Source: Psychromonas marina | GTDB taxonomy: Bacteria; Pseudomonadota; Gammaproteobacteria; Enterobacterales; Psychromonadaceae | NCBI RefSeq assembly: GCF_030161115.1 | Contig: NZ_BSPQ01000001.1 | Location: 1-64,000, forward strand | DNA length: 64,000 nt | Reading direction: 5' to 3' | In this document: positions 19,717 through 28,946 of the stretch, one piece after another | How the letters are laid out: each line of letters begins with the position of its first letter | How positions within the stretch are numbered: position 1 is the first letter of the stretch | Notes under the pieces: generated by a model | What the model saw: the letters and a program-made list of their open reading frames with translations, nothing else | Database searches by the model: none | Told to the model about the DNA's origin: nothing | Translations under genes and position numbers: made by a program

Positions 19717-21063
19717 CTAAGCCCCTTTAACCGCATCAGCAATATGGTTTGCCCATTGCTCAGCTAATTCTGTTGATTCGGCTTCGACCATCACGCGAAT
19801 TAGCGGCTCTGTTCCCGATTTGCGTAATAACACACGCCCTTTGGGTGCTTTGCTACCGACTAACATCGCTTCTTCAGCATCGCTCACTGCAGTATTAACT
19901 AACGCTGATGCCAATGGATCAGTGTCACCACTGAAACGCACATTGATCAGGATTTGCGGCATCATTGGCATATCTGCTAATAACAAATCAAGCGTCTTGC
20001 CCGTTTGTTGAACCACGGCCAATACCTGTAATGCAGCAACAATCGCATCACCGGTGGTCACCTTTTTACGACAAATGACATGGCCTGAATTCTCACCGCC
20101 TAACCACCAATTACGTTCAAGGAGTTGTTCCATCACATAACGATCGCCGACATTCGCACGGACAAAAGGAATGCCTAATTTCCCAAGTGCCACTTCCATG
20201 CCCATATTCGACATTAACGTACCTACAACACCGCCTTTTAACTCCCCATTGATTAACGCTTGCTTAGCCAATATATAAAGCAGTTGATCGCCATCAGCCA
20301 CACGCCCTTCACTGTCCACCATCATGATGCGATCACTGTCACCATCGAGTGCAATCCCCAAATCTGCTTTTTCGTCGATAACACGCTGTTGTATTAATGC
20401 GGTTGATGTCGCGCCACAGTTATCATTGATATTCGTTCCATTAGGGGTGTTACCAATCGCAATAACCTGTGCACCTAATTCACTAAACACATCAGGTGCA
20501 ATGTGATAAGCCGCCCCATTAGCACAATCGACCACTAATTTTAAACCAGACAATGACAACGAAGAGGGAAACGTCCCTTTACAAAACTCAATATAACGCC
20601 CCGCTGCATCTTCCATTCGATAAGCTTTACCGAGTAACTCAGAGTCCACGCATTCCATTGGCTTATCGAGTTCAGCTTCGATAGCAAGTTCAACATCATC
20701 AGGCAATTTCTCACCCGACGCCGAGAAGAACTTAATACCGTTATCGTAATAAGGGTTATGAGACGCACTGATCACAATACCCGCATCAGCACGAAACGTC
20801 GTCGTTAAATAAGCAACAGCAGGGGTTGGAAGTGGTCCTGTTAATACAGAATTAAGTCCCGCAGCTGACAACCCCGCTTCTAATGCGGATTCGAGCATGT
20901 AACCAGAGATACGCGTATCTTTGCCGATAATGACTTTTTTAGTGCCCATTTTAGATAACACGCGCCCCGCGGCCCAGCCCAGTTTTAAAGCAAATTCAGG
21001 GGTGATTGGGTATTCGCCGACTTTTCCACGTACACCATCGGTGCCAAAGTATTTTCTCGTCAT
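19717..21063 (-). CDS. glmM: Phosphoglucosamine mutase
   Basis: The product is 448 residues from [16 protein letters not shown]; an upstream in-frame ATG (21114) would add 17 hydrophobic residues not found in the family. It has the active-site phosphoserine loop [19 protein letters not shown] (Ser about 101), the metal loop DGDSDR, the sugar loop GGENSGH and the phosphate-binding [12 protein letters not shown]. GlmM converts glucosamine-6-phosphate to glucosamine-1-phosphate for UDP-GlcNAc, feeding peptidoglycan and the WecA reaction encoded nearby. Full length with all loops intact. Confidence 0.96.
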   Translation of the reverse strand: MTRKYFGTDGVRGKVGEYPITPEFALKLGWAAGRVLSKMGTKKVIIGKDTRISGYMLESALEAGLSAAGLNSVLTGPLPTPAVAYLTTTFRADAGIVISASHNPYYDNGIKFFSASGEKLPDDVELAIEAELDKPMECVDSELLGKAYRMEDAAGRYIEFCKGTFPSSLSLSGLKLVVDCANGAAYHIAPDVFSELGAQVIAIGNTPNGTNINDNCGATSTALIQQRVIDEKADLGIALDGDSDRIMMVDSEGRVADGDQLLYILAKQALINGELKGGVVGTLMSNMGMEVALGKLGIPFVRANVGDRYVMEQLLERNWWLGGENSGHVICRKKVTTGDAIVAALQVLAVVQQTGKTLDLLLADMPMMPQILINVRFSGDTDPLASALVNTAVSDAEEAMLVGSKAPKGRVLLRKSGTEPLIRVMVEAESTELAEQWANHIADAVKGA

Positions 21064-21114
21064 TATTGTTTTCCGCATTAATATAAAAAAATTATGAAAT
21101 GCTAACATAATCAA

Positions 21115-21546
21115 ACCTAGTATGGCTATTGCTATGTATTCAAATGTTTAGCGTTTTCATTCTATGTGGGGGAGCGATGAGGGGAACATGGGGTAAAAAG
21201 ACGAAGACGAATACTGCTACGCTATTCGTCATTTTATTTTTAATTTTTTCCCCTTTGATTAACAATTAGTTGGCGACGCTAATAAATTGAATGAGACAGA
21301 ACATCGGCTAAAACCGCCAGAAAGAGACACTTATCCTTGAAAACAACAAGTCTTACGCACTCAAAAAATATTCACCTTCAACAACTTGAAGCCAATAAGA
21401 AGATAGACCAGGCTAATAATGCACTCCGAATTCATCGCTAACTGCAGCACCATTCGCATACTTCTTTAAACTGCCGACAAGTTCACCATTCATATATACA
21501 ATTAGCTCTTGCATTACCAATCCTCATCATTACTCTGTTTTGCTGT
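21115..21546. other. Gene-poor junction between core and accessory DNA
   Basis: About 430 bases follow the glmM start. I see no convincing gene. It contains a CGAATACTGCTACGCTATTCGTC hairpin-like segment (21209-21231) and AT-rich sequence. The first attC-like repeat begins at its right end, marking entry to the accessory region. Confidence 0.4.
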
Positions 21547-21640
21547 TGTTGTGGCTAAGTGAATTTGGCCACTAATTTAGAGTGAGCCAACAACATTTTC
21601 TATCTCGCAATGTGCACCGGAGTGAGCTACGAAAACAGAT
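21547..21640 (+). repeat. Palindromic interspersed repeat, copy 1
   Basis: It begins TTGTGGCTAAGTGAATTTGG and contains the inner hairpin TCTATCTCGC-AATGTGCACC-...-GAGCTACGA. It belongs to the same-orientation family described in the findings. The inner hairpin arms and the TGTGCCCC loop define the family. Confidence 0.65.
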
Positions 21641-21651
21641 AACCTCGACAA

Positions 21652-21771
21652 CTGCACTCAAAAACGCTATTTCATGTGCACACATCGATAGCTGCACTCG
21701 AAAACGCTATTTCATGTGCACGCAACGATAGCTGCACTTGAAAATGCCATTTCATGTTCACAGAAACTAAT
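21652..21771 (+). repeat. 40-bp tandem repeat (3 units)
   Basis: The units starting at 21652, 21692 and 21732 read CTGCACTC.AAAACGCTATT and end ...CATGTGCACGCATCGATAG with small changes. A two-unit version is at 26724-26800 within an otherwise duplicated block. Confidence 0.65.
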
Positions 21772-21779
21772 AATCACTG

Positions 21780-21856
21780 TATGTAGTGGTCAGGTGATTT
21801 TGGCCACTAATTCAGAATAACATTGGTAATTTTTCTAGGCCGCTTTGTGCCCCTTT
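21780..21856 (+). repeat. Palindromic repeat, copy 2 (left part, split by IS110)
   Basis: It starts TGTAGTGGTCAGGTGATTTT and runs to TTTGTGCCCCTTTGCG, where the IS110-family element is inserted. The right part (CGAGCTAGAATAGCAAATCGC) resumes at 23201-23222 after the element. Confidence 0.65.
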
Positions 21857-21869
21857 GCGTATATGGACT

Positions 21870-22098
21870 CCACGTATTTTACAATATGATTTTTCATAAA
21901 CATTAAGATGCGGTCGTATATACGGCTTTTAGTGAAAGAGCTACTTTCTAGCCTATGATGTTTGCGCACCTGTTATCCTTTTCGAGCTAACAGTCTTTAT
22001 GACTTTCGCAAAGGTCAGGTTTTTAACAGGTTGGTCTTACCGTTTATGCTTCATCATTATTGTAAAAATTTGGGTGATTATTATTTTTCTCTTGTTTA
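21870..22098 (-). ncRNA. Candidate bridge/seek RNA region of the IS110-family element
   Basis: IS110-family elements encode a structured guide RNA in their long non-coding end; in IS1111-type members this is 3' of the transposase. The 230-bp segment here is conserved in all three copies, with inverted repeats such as CGGTCGTATATACGGC and ACCTGTTA...TAACAG. Copy 3 differs mainly in short blocks. The RNA itself is inferred from family knowledge. Confidence 0.4.
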
Positions 22099-23130
22099 CT
22101 ATATTGCTAAAAGTTGTTGCTCATATTTGTTTTCATAACGTAACATTGCCCAGGCAGTTCTAACGGTTTTATTAGCTAAAGCAATACAGGTTCGTTTAAT
22201 GCCTGCCCGTTCAACTAATTTTATAAGCCATACTTGTTTTGCTGTTTTAGGCTTATCTGGTAACCGGCAGATATATGATAGTGCGCCTTGATATAGAGCG
22301 GCTCTTAGCTCCTTAATACCACCAGTTCGATCGATACCAGTCATAAACACCTTACCACCGGAACTATGCTGTTTCGGTGTTAAACCAACAAATGCAGATG
22401 CCTCTCGTCCATTTTTAAATTGCTTTCCATCGCCAATAGATGAATACAACATGCAAGCACATACTTCAGCAACCCCTTCTAAATCCATTAATGCTTTGCA
22501 GGGTTGTAATTGACGAACCAAACCGTTTTTGGTTTTGGTTAACAGGGCTAACTCTGCTTTTAAGTTTAAATATGTAATCCAAAGTTGATTGACAGTTGAC
22601 CGTAAGCACTCCGGTAATAAGCTAGTTTCATCAAGTGTCTCAAGTACGGTCTTAGTAAGCCCTTTAACACCTACTGTACTTACAATGCCATATTCATATA
22701 ACAACGCACGGAGGTGGTTGCTCAAAGAGGTAATGCTACGAGACAAAAATAAACGACTTGTTTCTAATGTTTGCAGGGTTTGCTGTTCTTCACTTCTAGG
22801 CTTACTAGTTTTTAATCCGATCTGTAACGATGCATTGGCGATCGCTAAAGCATCGTTAGCATCTGTTTTGTGGCCTTGTAAAAATCCTTTTACTTTTTTA
22901 GGATTAATGATGCGTACATCATGACCAAATTGCTCTGCAAATCGGCCTCAATAATGACTACTGCCACAACCTTCAATAGCAACAATTGCAGGTTGTTGTT
23001 TTGCTAATATTTGTTTTAGCTTTTGACGACTAACAGCCTTATTACTGATTAGTTCGCCGTGTTTACTGATATGGCAAACTTGAAGGATATTTTTAGCTAA
23101 ATCAATTCCGATAACATTAGATTTCAACAT
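22099..23130 (-). pseudogene. IS110-family transposase, nonsense mutation
   Basis: The N-terminal 60 residues (MLKSNVIGIDLAKNILQVCHI..., DEDD-domain first Asp, ending GCGSSHY) are followed by a TGA at 22948-22950 where the sister copy at 54.5 kb has TGG (Trp). The frame continues through HDVRIINPKKVKGFLQGHKTDANDALAIA and the C-terminal Transposase_20 domain (LEGVAEVCACMLYSSIGDG, GREASAFVGLTPKQHSSGGK with the catalytic Ser region). One base change therefore inactivates it, suggesting recent loss. Confidence 0.85.
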
Positions 23131-23291
23131 AGTATGGTCTCCTAAGTAGTTACATTAACTCTAGGTTAGTTATTAGAGTTGTGGAGTCCATACATCGAGC
23201 TAGAATAGCAAATCGCATCCACCACCTTTATGAGATAGAATAGAATATAAAATCTATCAAACATATAATAAGTTTAATCGGAGGATTAACA

Positions 23292-23453
23292 ATGACTAAC
23301 TTATTAAAAAAAGAAAACTTAATACATGTTCAACGAGATATAGAAAAAGATCTTACTGGCGTAAAAAATGATATTTCTTGGATTAAATATGGGCTAACTG
23401 CTATTGGACTTTTGTTAACTTTCCCTGCTTTATATTATATTTTCATAGGGTAA
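23292..23453 (+). CDS. Small membrane protein, hypothetical
   Basis: The product is 53 residues: an amphipathic, charged N-terminal half (MTNLLKKENLIHVQRDIEKDLTGVKNDISW) and one transmembrane helix (YGLTAIGLLLTFPALYYIFI). A strong GGAGG lies 8 bases upstream of ATG. The coiled-coil plus single TM pattern resembles phage haemolysin XhlA-type proteins, but similarity is only of layout. It is flanked by palindromic repeats, like a cassette. Confidence 0.55.
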   Translation: MTNLLKKENLIHVQRDIEKDLTGVKNDISWIKYGLTAIGLLLTFPALYYIFIG

Positions 23454-23486
23454 CTTATCCCTAAAATAAACCATAATAAGCTAAGT

Positions 23487-23547
23487 AGCTTACACCCCAT
23501 AGCAATTTAGAAACCTACAGACGTGTGGCCAAAATCACTAAACCACA
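23487..23547 (+). repeat. Palindromic repeat, copy 3 (right half only)
   Basis: The segment CACCCCATAGCAATTTAGAAA...GTGGCCAAAATCACTAAACCACAACA matches the right half of the family (consensus AATTTAGAAATCTATA, then GGCCAATATTACTTAGCCACAACA). Confidence 0.55.
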
Positions 23548-23628
23548 ACATATAGTAATACTTGTATATCGTTATAAACGAGTATAATATTAAAATTGTT
23601 GATGATATGTACGTTATAAAACATCTAA

Positions 23629-23658
23629 ACTCGAGCCTCCAACTCGGTTTTTTTTGTG
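23629..23658 (+). terminator. Rho-independent terminator
   Basis: Short stem CGAG/CTCG with loop CCTCCAA followed by GTTTTTTTTG. It could end transcription of the small membrane-protein cassette. Confidence 0.5.
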
Positions 23659-23882
23659 CCTAAAATTAACCACTTCCCCATTCTTTTCCAACTGGTGCAT
23701 TTGATCCCAGTCTTTATCTTCTTCACTCATAGGGATGCTTTCATCGCACTTGGTAAGTTACTCTTTTAATCATGATTTGATCATTAAGGAAACCTCATAG
23801 TTTTTTATTCTATGTAGCGGTAGTATATAGACAACACAAACATAAGATTCATCACTAGGCAGATCATAATCAAAGGTTTTTC

Positions 23883-23990
23883 TATCTCACTATGTGCCCC
23901 TAAGCGTGCTAGAAAGCTAAGTCGCAAACGCCCCCAAAGCAATTTAGAAATCTATAAATTTATAGCCAATATTACTTAGCCACAACATTT
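23883..23990 (+). repeat. Palindromic repeat, copy 4
   Basis: Nearly complete core and right half: TTTCTATCTCACTATGTGCCCC, AAGCGTGCTAGAAAGC, AAGTCGCAAACGCCCCC, AATTTAGAAATCTATAAATT, GCCAATATTACTTAGCCACAACA. The two inner blocks are themselves diverged direct repeats of each other (about 37 bp). Confidence 0.7.
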
Positions 23991-24126
23991 GGCCATTTTC
24001 TCTTAATTTTAGAAAATTTTGGAGGAATTAGCTATCGCAGGAAGAATTGTTGAAATTAGAAAATTGCTCAAACCAAATGGCAAAGCAACTAGAGGATAAT
24101 CGGCTTCTTAGCCGACGCAACAAACG

Positions 24127-24585
24127 TCAGCTAAAAATATCACGCATAGACGAAACTGAAAGAGGTATCAGCCCCATGTGAAGGCCAAATGGCTTGAATA
24201 CGCGATTTAAAACTTCAACACTTTGCCCCCCTTTGCCATTCTCTATCTCTGATATTGTTTTACGCGACACTTTAACCATTTTCGCATAATCGACCTGTTT
24301 CAAACCAAGAATATCACTACGTAAATGAACAAGAGCATCCCCTTGCGTCAACTCCCCTAACAGCATACTCTTGATAATTGATTTGGTTATTACTCTGCGC
24401 TGTTCAGGTGGAAGACTAGCACTGGCAATAGACACCCTTCTTCTTTCTTTTTTATACTCTTTCATTAAGAAGTTACTGCCAATAGGGGTATAGTTAAGCT
24501 TATGCAAGTCAGCATTATCAGCGTTTCTAACTGCACCTTCTCGCCTAAGCTCTTTTATTGTGTCATCCATAGATTTTTCACTCAT
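24127..24585 (-). CDS. XRE-family HTH antitoxin-like protein (HipB-type)
   Basis: The ORF can start at 24597; I prefer MSEKSMDD at 24585. The product is about 152 residues. The C-terminal half is an XRE domain (LVHLRSDILGLKQVDYAKMVKVSRKTISEIENGKGGQSVEVLNRVFKPFG). The N-terminal half is a charged extension. It overlaps the end of the HipA-like kinase gene by a few bases and follows it, the reverse of the classical hipB-hipA order. The likely role is neutralising the kinase and repressing the operon. Confidence 0.75.
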   Translation of the reverse strand: MSEKSMDDTIKELRREGAVRNADNADLHKLNYTPIGSNFLMKEYKKERRRVSIASASLPPEQRRVITKSIIKSMLLGELTQGDALVHLRSDILGLKQVDYAKMVKVSRKTISEIENGKGGQSVEVLNRVFKPFGLHMGLIPLSVSSMRDIFS

Positions 24586-25928
24586 AACAAACCCCACATA
24601 GTTAATTTGTGCTCGATATAGTCAAAACCAAAGCCGGGCATGCCTGTTATAGAGCCAGGAACACCTCGATCTACCAACCTTTGCTTCAACCCCGATAACT
24701 GTTGAGCAGTAAACTTTAACTCACTCAGTAGGTGCCCCCTATCCACAAACTCTGACACCGCATCTGCTATCGCTGAAAAATCAAAAGTGCCTCCCGACTC
24801 AAATGGCTCCCCCCAAGTAATCGTTCTAATCACGCCTTCAGAATCTGCCTTCATAGGTGCAAAATCGTATATAGGGGATAATCTAATACCAGTTTCATCT
24901 TTAAGAAATGAAGTATTGCGCCCATGGTTATCACTGTTACCAAATATGATATTTAATAAGTCACGACGAACCCACTCAATAACAAAGTTTTCAACATCAA
25001 AAGCATTGTCTTCCATCATACTGCTACCATTGATTATAGATATTAACCTTCTAATACAATCAATATGACCCAGCATTTTACCTGCGGGCTCCTGCAGTAT
25101 AGAGTAAACAGACTCCATACCGTTGCGAGTAACATGCCCTTCCTGCGAAACTGCAACATCAAACCTTGGTAACCAAAGTGAGGGGTATTTATCGCCCTCA
25201 AACAGCCACATATCCTCTGTAGAAATAGTATCTAGCCCCATAGCTTCAAGTTCATGGTAATAGTGATACTCTGCTCTCAAAATATCGCAATCTATTTGAG
25301 ATTTTCTGTTACGAGGAAACTTTACTAGATAGTGACCATCTCCTACGGTTTCATCATCCTGAAATGTATCAATCCAAACTTTTTTATCTTTACTGCATCT
25401 TAATAACAGCTTTGGCGCTTCACCACCTGCACCAGTAGCACCACCAGCTGCTGCACCGCGACTCTGCGCGTAGTTTAGAAAATCTACATCTCTGTTTATG
25501 ACTTCATCGATAGAAAAACGCTTAGGGGCGATACCAGTCAACTCTTTTAGCTCTGCAACCGATTCCTTTACGCGTAAATTCCCAACAGGTGATATTGTTC
25601 CGTACTTAAGCAATATATAGTTCTGAACAAGGATAGGCATATCACCAATCCCCTTTAAGGTGACCCAGTAACGCCTACTTGCACCACTTGGCATAATATC
25701 ATCAATAAACTTCAACCAACCTCTATTACAATCTTCCCCCAGAAGAATGACAGGGTAGTTGATAGAAACAGCGCGATGATCAGATTTACCCATCTGTGTA
25801 ATGGCATAATCAAAATTATATTCCAATCTAGTTACGGTGTAACTGTCGCCATCTTTTTCCGGAAAACCTATTTCAGCTATATCATGCCAACAAGCATCAA
25901 AAAAAGCCTGAATTGTTAATTTATCCAT
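24582..25928 (-). CDS. HipA-family serine/threonine kinase toxin
   Basis: The ORF opens at 26012 but the start at 25928 (MDKLTIQAFFDACWHD, preceded by AGGGCG) fits better; about 448 residues. Kinase features are LVKFPRN (ATP-binding Lys), NIIFGNSDNHGRNTSFL (catalytic loop with Asp and Asn) and IYDFAPMKAD (metal Asp). An Ala/Gly-rich loop AAAGGATGAGGEAPKLLL precedes the Lys, comparable to the P-loop region of HipA. Family members phosphorylate aminoacyl-tRNA synthetases and arrest growth. It is paired with the HTH gene downstream; together they may be a toxin-antitoxin or defence module. Confidence 0.75.
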   Translation of the reverse strand: MDKLTIQAFFDACWHDIAEIGFPEKDGDSYTVTRLEYNFDYAITQMGKSDHRAVSINYPVILLGEDCNRGWLKFIDDIMPSGASRRYWVTLKGIGDMPILVQNYILLKYGTISPVGNLRVKESVAELKELTGIAPKRFSIDEVINRDVDFLNYAQSRGAAAGGATGAGGEAPKLLLRCSKDKKVWIDTFQDDETVGDGHYLVKFPRNRKSQIDCDILRAEYHYYHELEAMGLDTISTEDMWLFEGDKYPSLWLPRFDVAVSQEGHVTRNGMESVYSILQEPAGKMLGHIDCIRRLISIINGSSMMEDNAFDVENFVIEWVRRDLLNIIFGNSDNHGRNTSFLKDETGIRLSPIYDFAPMKADSEGVIRTITWGEPFESGGTFDFSAIADAVSEFVDRGHLLSELKFTAQQLSGLKQRLVDRGVPGSITGMPGFGFDYIEHKLTMWGLL

Positions 25929-26394
25929 CTTGCGCCCTATTAATTTATTTATGTGTAATATATTACTCATAAATCGCCATTTCTTCAATATACGTAACCA
26001 AATAGCGCACATAAATGCGCAAAAACTCCATTTATGTAACCAACTCTACACATTGCCCGCACTATTGGCGAGTCTCAATATTGAATTTTGCGCTACACAA
26101 ATTAATGCCTTAGACAGCTCAAGCGTTGTGGTTATTCCTTTACCGTTTCCGGCCCAGACAACTTGTATGGCGTAACCTGATAGACACAATAGTTCAACCA
26201 ATTACTATACAACAAGTTACCATGACTGCGCCAAGTTGCTCTAGGAATCTCACTCTCATCGTCATTTGGGTAGTAATTAACAGGGAAAGCAGAGCATGCA
26301 TCAGAGGCTTGATCACGCAAGTACTCATTGTTGAGTGTGTCGGCACCGCATGAGCAGGGTCAGGTCTTTAACCTTAAACTTTCATAAATTGTAA

Positions 26395-26460
26395 GTCACT
26401 TTTCTAACTCGCTATGTGCCCCATAACGGGCTAGAAAGCAAAGTCGGACGACATGGAAAA
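26395..26460 (+). repeat. Palindromic repeat, copy 5
   Basis: Core only: TTTTCTAACTCGCTATGTGCCCC then ATAACGGGCTAGAAAGCAAAGTCGG. Orientation is the same as the other copies. Confidence 0.6.
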
Positions 26461-26608
26461 ATTCAATATTTGTGCTTGATATTATCTAGAGAGCGGAATA
26501 TATTTATAGGGCATTCCAAAGTAGCTTTGTTTAATTTGGCCACTAATCAAATTAAACAGAAAATATATGTATTGGCTTTACTCACCATCTAGCCAATACG
26601 TACCAATC

Positions 26609-26632
26609 AAGCCCGTTTACTCGGGCTTTTTT
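26609..26632 (+). terminator. Rho-independent terminator
   Basis: Stem AGCCCG/CGGGCT with TTTACT loop followed by TTTTTTG. Confidence 0.65.
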
Positions 26633-26649
26633 GTGTCTAAAATACTACA

Positions 26650-26880
26650 CAAGTTCATTTTACCAAGGCGCTATGTGCCCCAGAGTGAGCTACGAAAACA
26701 GATAAGTGAGATAACCTCGACAACTGCACTCAAAAACGCTATTTCATGTGCACGCATCGATGACTGTACTTGAAAATGCCATTCCATGTTCACAGAAACT
26801 AATAATCACTGTATGTAGTGGTCAGGTGATCTTGGCCACTAATTCAGAATAACACTGGTAATTTTGCTAGTGTGGTAAGC
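26650..26880 (+). repeat. Palindromic repeat copies 6 and 7 with 40-bp units, duplicated block
   Basis: Positions 26655-26700 hold a core (GGCGCTATGTGCCCC...GAGCTACGAAAACAG). Positions 26724-26800 hold two 40-bp units. Positions 26814-26880 hold a left half (TGTAGTGGTCAGGTGATCTT...). The whole block parallels 21605-21835 with one 40-bp unit fewer, so it arose by segmental duplication. Confidence 0.65.
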
Positions 26881-26909
26881 AACAAACTAGTATTTTAAGG
26901 AAGCAAAAA

Positions 26910-27068
26910 ATGAAACTGACCGATGAGCAAGTGACAACACTACTACATTTAGTAAAAACAGAGATGAACGGCTTTTGTGGTGATCTAGGCTACGAAGAGC
27001 TATCAAAAATAAAAAAAATACTAGAGCAACAGTTAGATAAGAGCACTACAGATGATGCCTCTAGTTAA
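26910..27068 (+). CDS. Small hypothetical protein (cassette-like)
   Basis: The product is 52 residues: MKLTDEQVTTLLHLVKTEMNGF then CGDLGYEELSKIKKILEQQLDKS. AAGGAAG lies 7 bases upstream of the ATG. It is mostly helical and acidic with no recognised family. It fits tightly between two palindromic repeats, ending about 20 bases before the next one, as gene cassettes do. Confidence 0.55.
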   Translation: MKLTDEQVTTLLHLVKTEMNGFCGDLGYEELSKIKKILEQQLDKSTTDDASS

Positions 27069-27084
27069 TAACGGGACATTTTCG

Positions 27085-27140
27085 TCTTAGCTTTCTATCT
27101 CGGTTTGTGCCCCTAAGCGCCATACAAAGTTAAAAAATAA
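27085..27140 (+). repeat. Palindromic repeat, copy 8
   Basis: Core TAGCTTTCTATCTCGGTTTG then TGCCCCTAAGCGCCATAC followed by AAAGTTAAAAAA. Same orientation as all others. Confidence 0.6.
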
Positions 27141-27149
27141 TGGCTTATT

Positions 27150-27323
27150 TTATTTAGCTTCAATTATTTTTGATTTCCGCTGTTCTAATCTATTTTTAAA
27201 TGAGTTGGAAGATATGACACGACCATATTTCATATCTTCCCTAGCGGCATTTAAGAGTACTAACAGCAATGTTGCCTCTTCACTAGACTCGCTAAAACTA
27301 GTTAGTTTATCTTTTTTCATCAT
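27150..27323 (-). CDS. Small hypothetical protein
   Basis: The product is 57 residues (MMKKDKLTSFSESSEEATLL, then a helical LVLLNAAREDMKYG and a basic tail). The upstream AAAAAGG (minus strand) can serve as a ribosome binding site. No family is recognised. It lies alone between two palindromic repeats, on the opposite strand to the previous small gene. Confidence 0.45.
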   Translation of the reverse strand: MMKKDKLTSFSESSEEATLLLVLLNAAREDMKYGRVISSNSFKNRLEQRKSKIIEAK

Positions 27324-27439
27324 AAATACCTTTTTAAGTATGCAGAGTGCAGTTCAATACTAACCTATTAATTGGTACGATCTAGTAGGCACCCCAATTA
27401 ATAAATAGAGGTGTTTGGCCCACCTTCAGCTTATTGAAT

Positions 27440-27560
27440 TATATGTTCCAAGTCGCAATGTGTCCCGAAGCGTCCTAGAAAGCGAAGTCGCAATCGCCCC
27501 CAAAGAAATTTAGAAATCTATGGCCAATTTTACTTGGCCACAACATACATCGAGTTAGAA
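27440..27560 (+). repeat. Palindromic repeat, copy 9, with an IS110-scar-like end
   Basis: Core AAGTCGCAATGTGTCCCGAAG, second unit AAGTCGCAATCGCCCCCAAAG and right half GGCCAATTTTACTTGGCCAC, followed by CATACATCGAGTTAGAAAA. The last stretch equals the right flank of IS110 copy 1 (CATACATCGAGCTAGAA), so it may be a footprint of an IS110-family insertion. Confidence 0.6.
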
Positions 27561-27580
27561 AATTATATTATTCAGATGTC

Positions 27581-27621
27581 AGGCATAAAAAAACCCACTT
27601 TTTGTGGGTTTTTTTATGCCT
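27581..27621. terminator. Bidirectional rho-independent terminator
   Basis: Perfect hairpin AGGCATAAAAAAACCCAC/GTGGGTTTTTTTATGCCT. The T-run is within the arm on either strand. Confidence 0.75.
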
Positions 27622-27713
27622 AATATTTCAAATGGTGAGTAAGATATAAAGGCGAGCTATATGCTCTGATTTATAGAAAAGTACCTTGGTCTACACCACA
27701 CTTACTCTATTTG

Positions 27714-28195
27714 GTTTAATTATACTTGTCAACGACCCTTAATCTAAATTTTGGACACAACTCACCCTATTTTATTCGACAAAGGAACTAACGTGAAAAA
27801 GGCGATAATATTTCGCTTGCATTAAATGTCGATCATGGTGGAAGAAGTTATTTATCACATCATGACAACTCAAAAATCATTGACCTTGACCATGGGATTT
27901 GAACTTCCGCATCTGCCTTTCCTGTTGCCGAGTGGGCTGATGTGACACACCGTTATTTTCATACTGAACTGTTGAGTGCTCATTACTTCGTATTAATTCT
28001 TTTTTTGCTGCGGAATAACTGACTAATTTCTCTGTCACAATCTTCAACGGCATCAACGTATTGAACAACGCGAGCCAAAGATAATGCAATACACCGTTAA
28101 TCTTAATAAAAACTTCATCCAGATACCAAGTATCACCAAGCTGACCGCAGTTCTTTTTTATCTGATTAGAGTAAGTCGCCCCCCTGTTTTTTTTA
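27714..28195 (-). pseudogene. Decayed IS6-family transposase
   Basis: The stretch matches the C-terminal and middle parts of the intact IS6-type transposase at 49677-50384 (VTEKLVSYSAAKKELI, NEHSTVQYENN, SHQPTRQQERQMRKFKSHGQ) with frameshifts and an internal deletion. The CTTAATCTAAATTTTGGAC region near 27737-27757 equals the intact copy's transposase end. Confidence 0.75.
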
Positions 28196-28299
28196 CACCA
28201 CTGACGAATCGTTTAATAACTGACGACAATCCAGCTCGTCTTAAAAAGCAAAATTCACAGGTATTCATAGTACACCTGTGAATTCACATATCCACTGTG

Positions 28300-28400
28300 A
28301 ACGCCAATGAAATACAAACTAGAAAACTAGCTCACATAACGCCCCTTTGGGAGATAGAGACTTATAATGTTGTGGCCAATATTGCTAAGCCACCACAGTG
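28300..28400 (+). repeat. Palindromic repeat, copy 10
   Basis: AACTAGCTCACATAACGCCC, GGGAGATAGAGACTTATAAT, TGGCCAATATTGCTAAGCCACCACAG: the second core unit and the right half. A possible upstream start of the next ORF (28367) lies inside the repeat and is probably spurious. Confidence 0.55.
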
Positions 28401-28408
28401 ATGACAAC

Positions 28409-28870
28409 ATGGTATCGAGAGATGAAGCCACATTATTAATCGCACAAAACGCGCTAGATAAGGCTGTAGTCAGTAGCACAGGTAAGCAAGAGTGGTTCTA
28501 CCTTCCATTGGATAAAATCTATGAGTGCGAAAAGCACATAGCATTCATAACCGATCGTTCAAGGCTTAGCATGAAATCGCAATCTATGTCCCTTCTTGAT
28601 GCATCCTTGCACCCAATCGATAGCTTCTTCCAAATAGTTAGGTGTAGATTGTCCATGCCAGAGAGACCAATAAGTACCACATCTAATCATGGAAGGGTCT
28701 GGACAGATAAAAGCCCCTACAACCCACAGGTTATTGGGAAATTACTACAAATATTAAGAGTCTATTACAACTACTGCAAAAAGAGTCCCACAGATGGCCC
28801 CCCCCCTGCAGAGCGATTAGGTCGAGCTAAATGCTCCGTTGAAATCAGAAAAATTTTGTATCCAAGTTAA
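28409..28870 (+). pseudogene. Probable transposase-like C-terminal fragment
   Basis: The open frame gives about 153 residues from MVSRDEATLLIAQNALDKAV. The segments KIYECEKHIAFITDRSRLSM, DASLHPIDSFFQIVRCRLSM and SPYNPQVIGKLLQILRVYYN then ERLGRAKCSVEIRKILY look like the end of a large integrase-type protein in which the tail DGxTPAxRLGLA is common. I infer a truncated transposase/integrase domain protein; no catalytic triad is visible. The family assignment is from memory of similar sequences and remains tentative. Confidence 0.4.
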
Positions 28871-28946
28871 CAGACATTATTGTGTTTAGTTGTTAACCTG
28901 ATTTTGATTTCTTTAAATACAAGGGGTTAGGTTTTGATGATTAAAA

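Larger units (their letters stand above)
21858..23203 (-). mobile_element. IS110-family (IS1111-like) insertion sequence, copy 1
   Basis: The ends carry subterminal inverted repeats ATGGACTCCAC (21861) and GTGGAGTCCAT (23184). The transposase is on the minus strand and a roughly 240-bp non-coding region lies at its 3' side, as in the IS1111 group. The element sits inside the loop region of an attC-like palindrome, at the same relative place as copy 3. Related copies are at 49240-49626 (truncated) and 54215-55555. Confidence 0.8.

Noticed and set aside
23700..23880. A possible short gene between repeats 3 and 4
   Set aside because: Stops interrupt all frames and no start with a ribosome binding site is visible.
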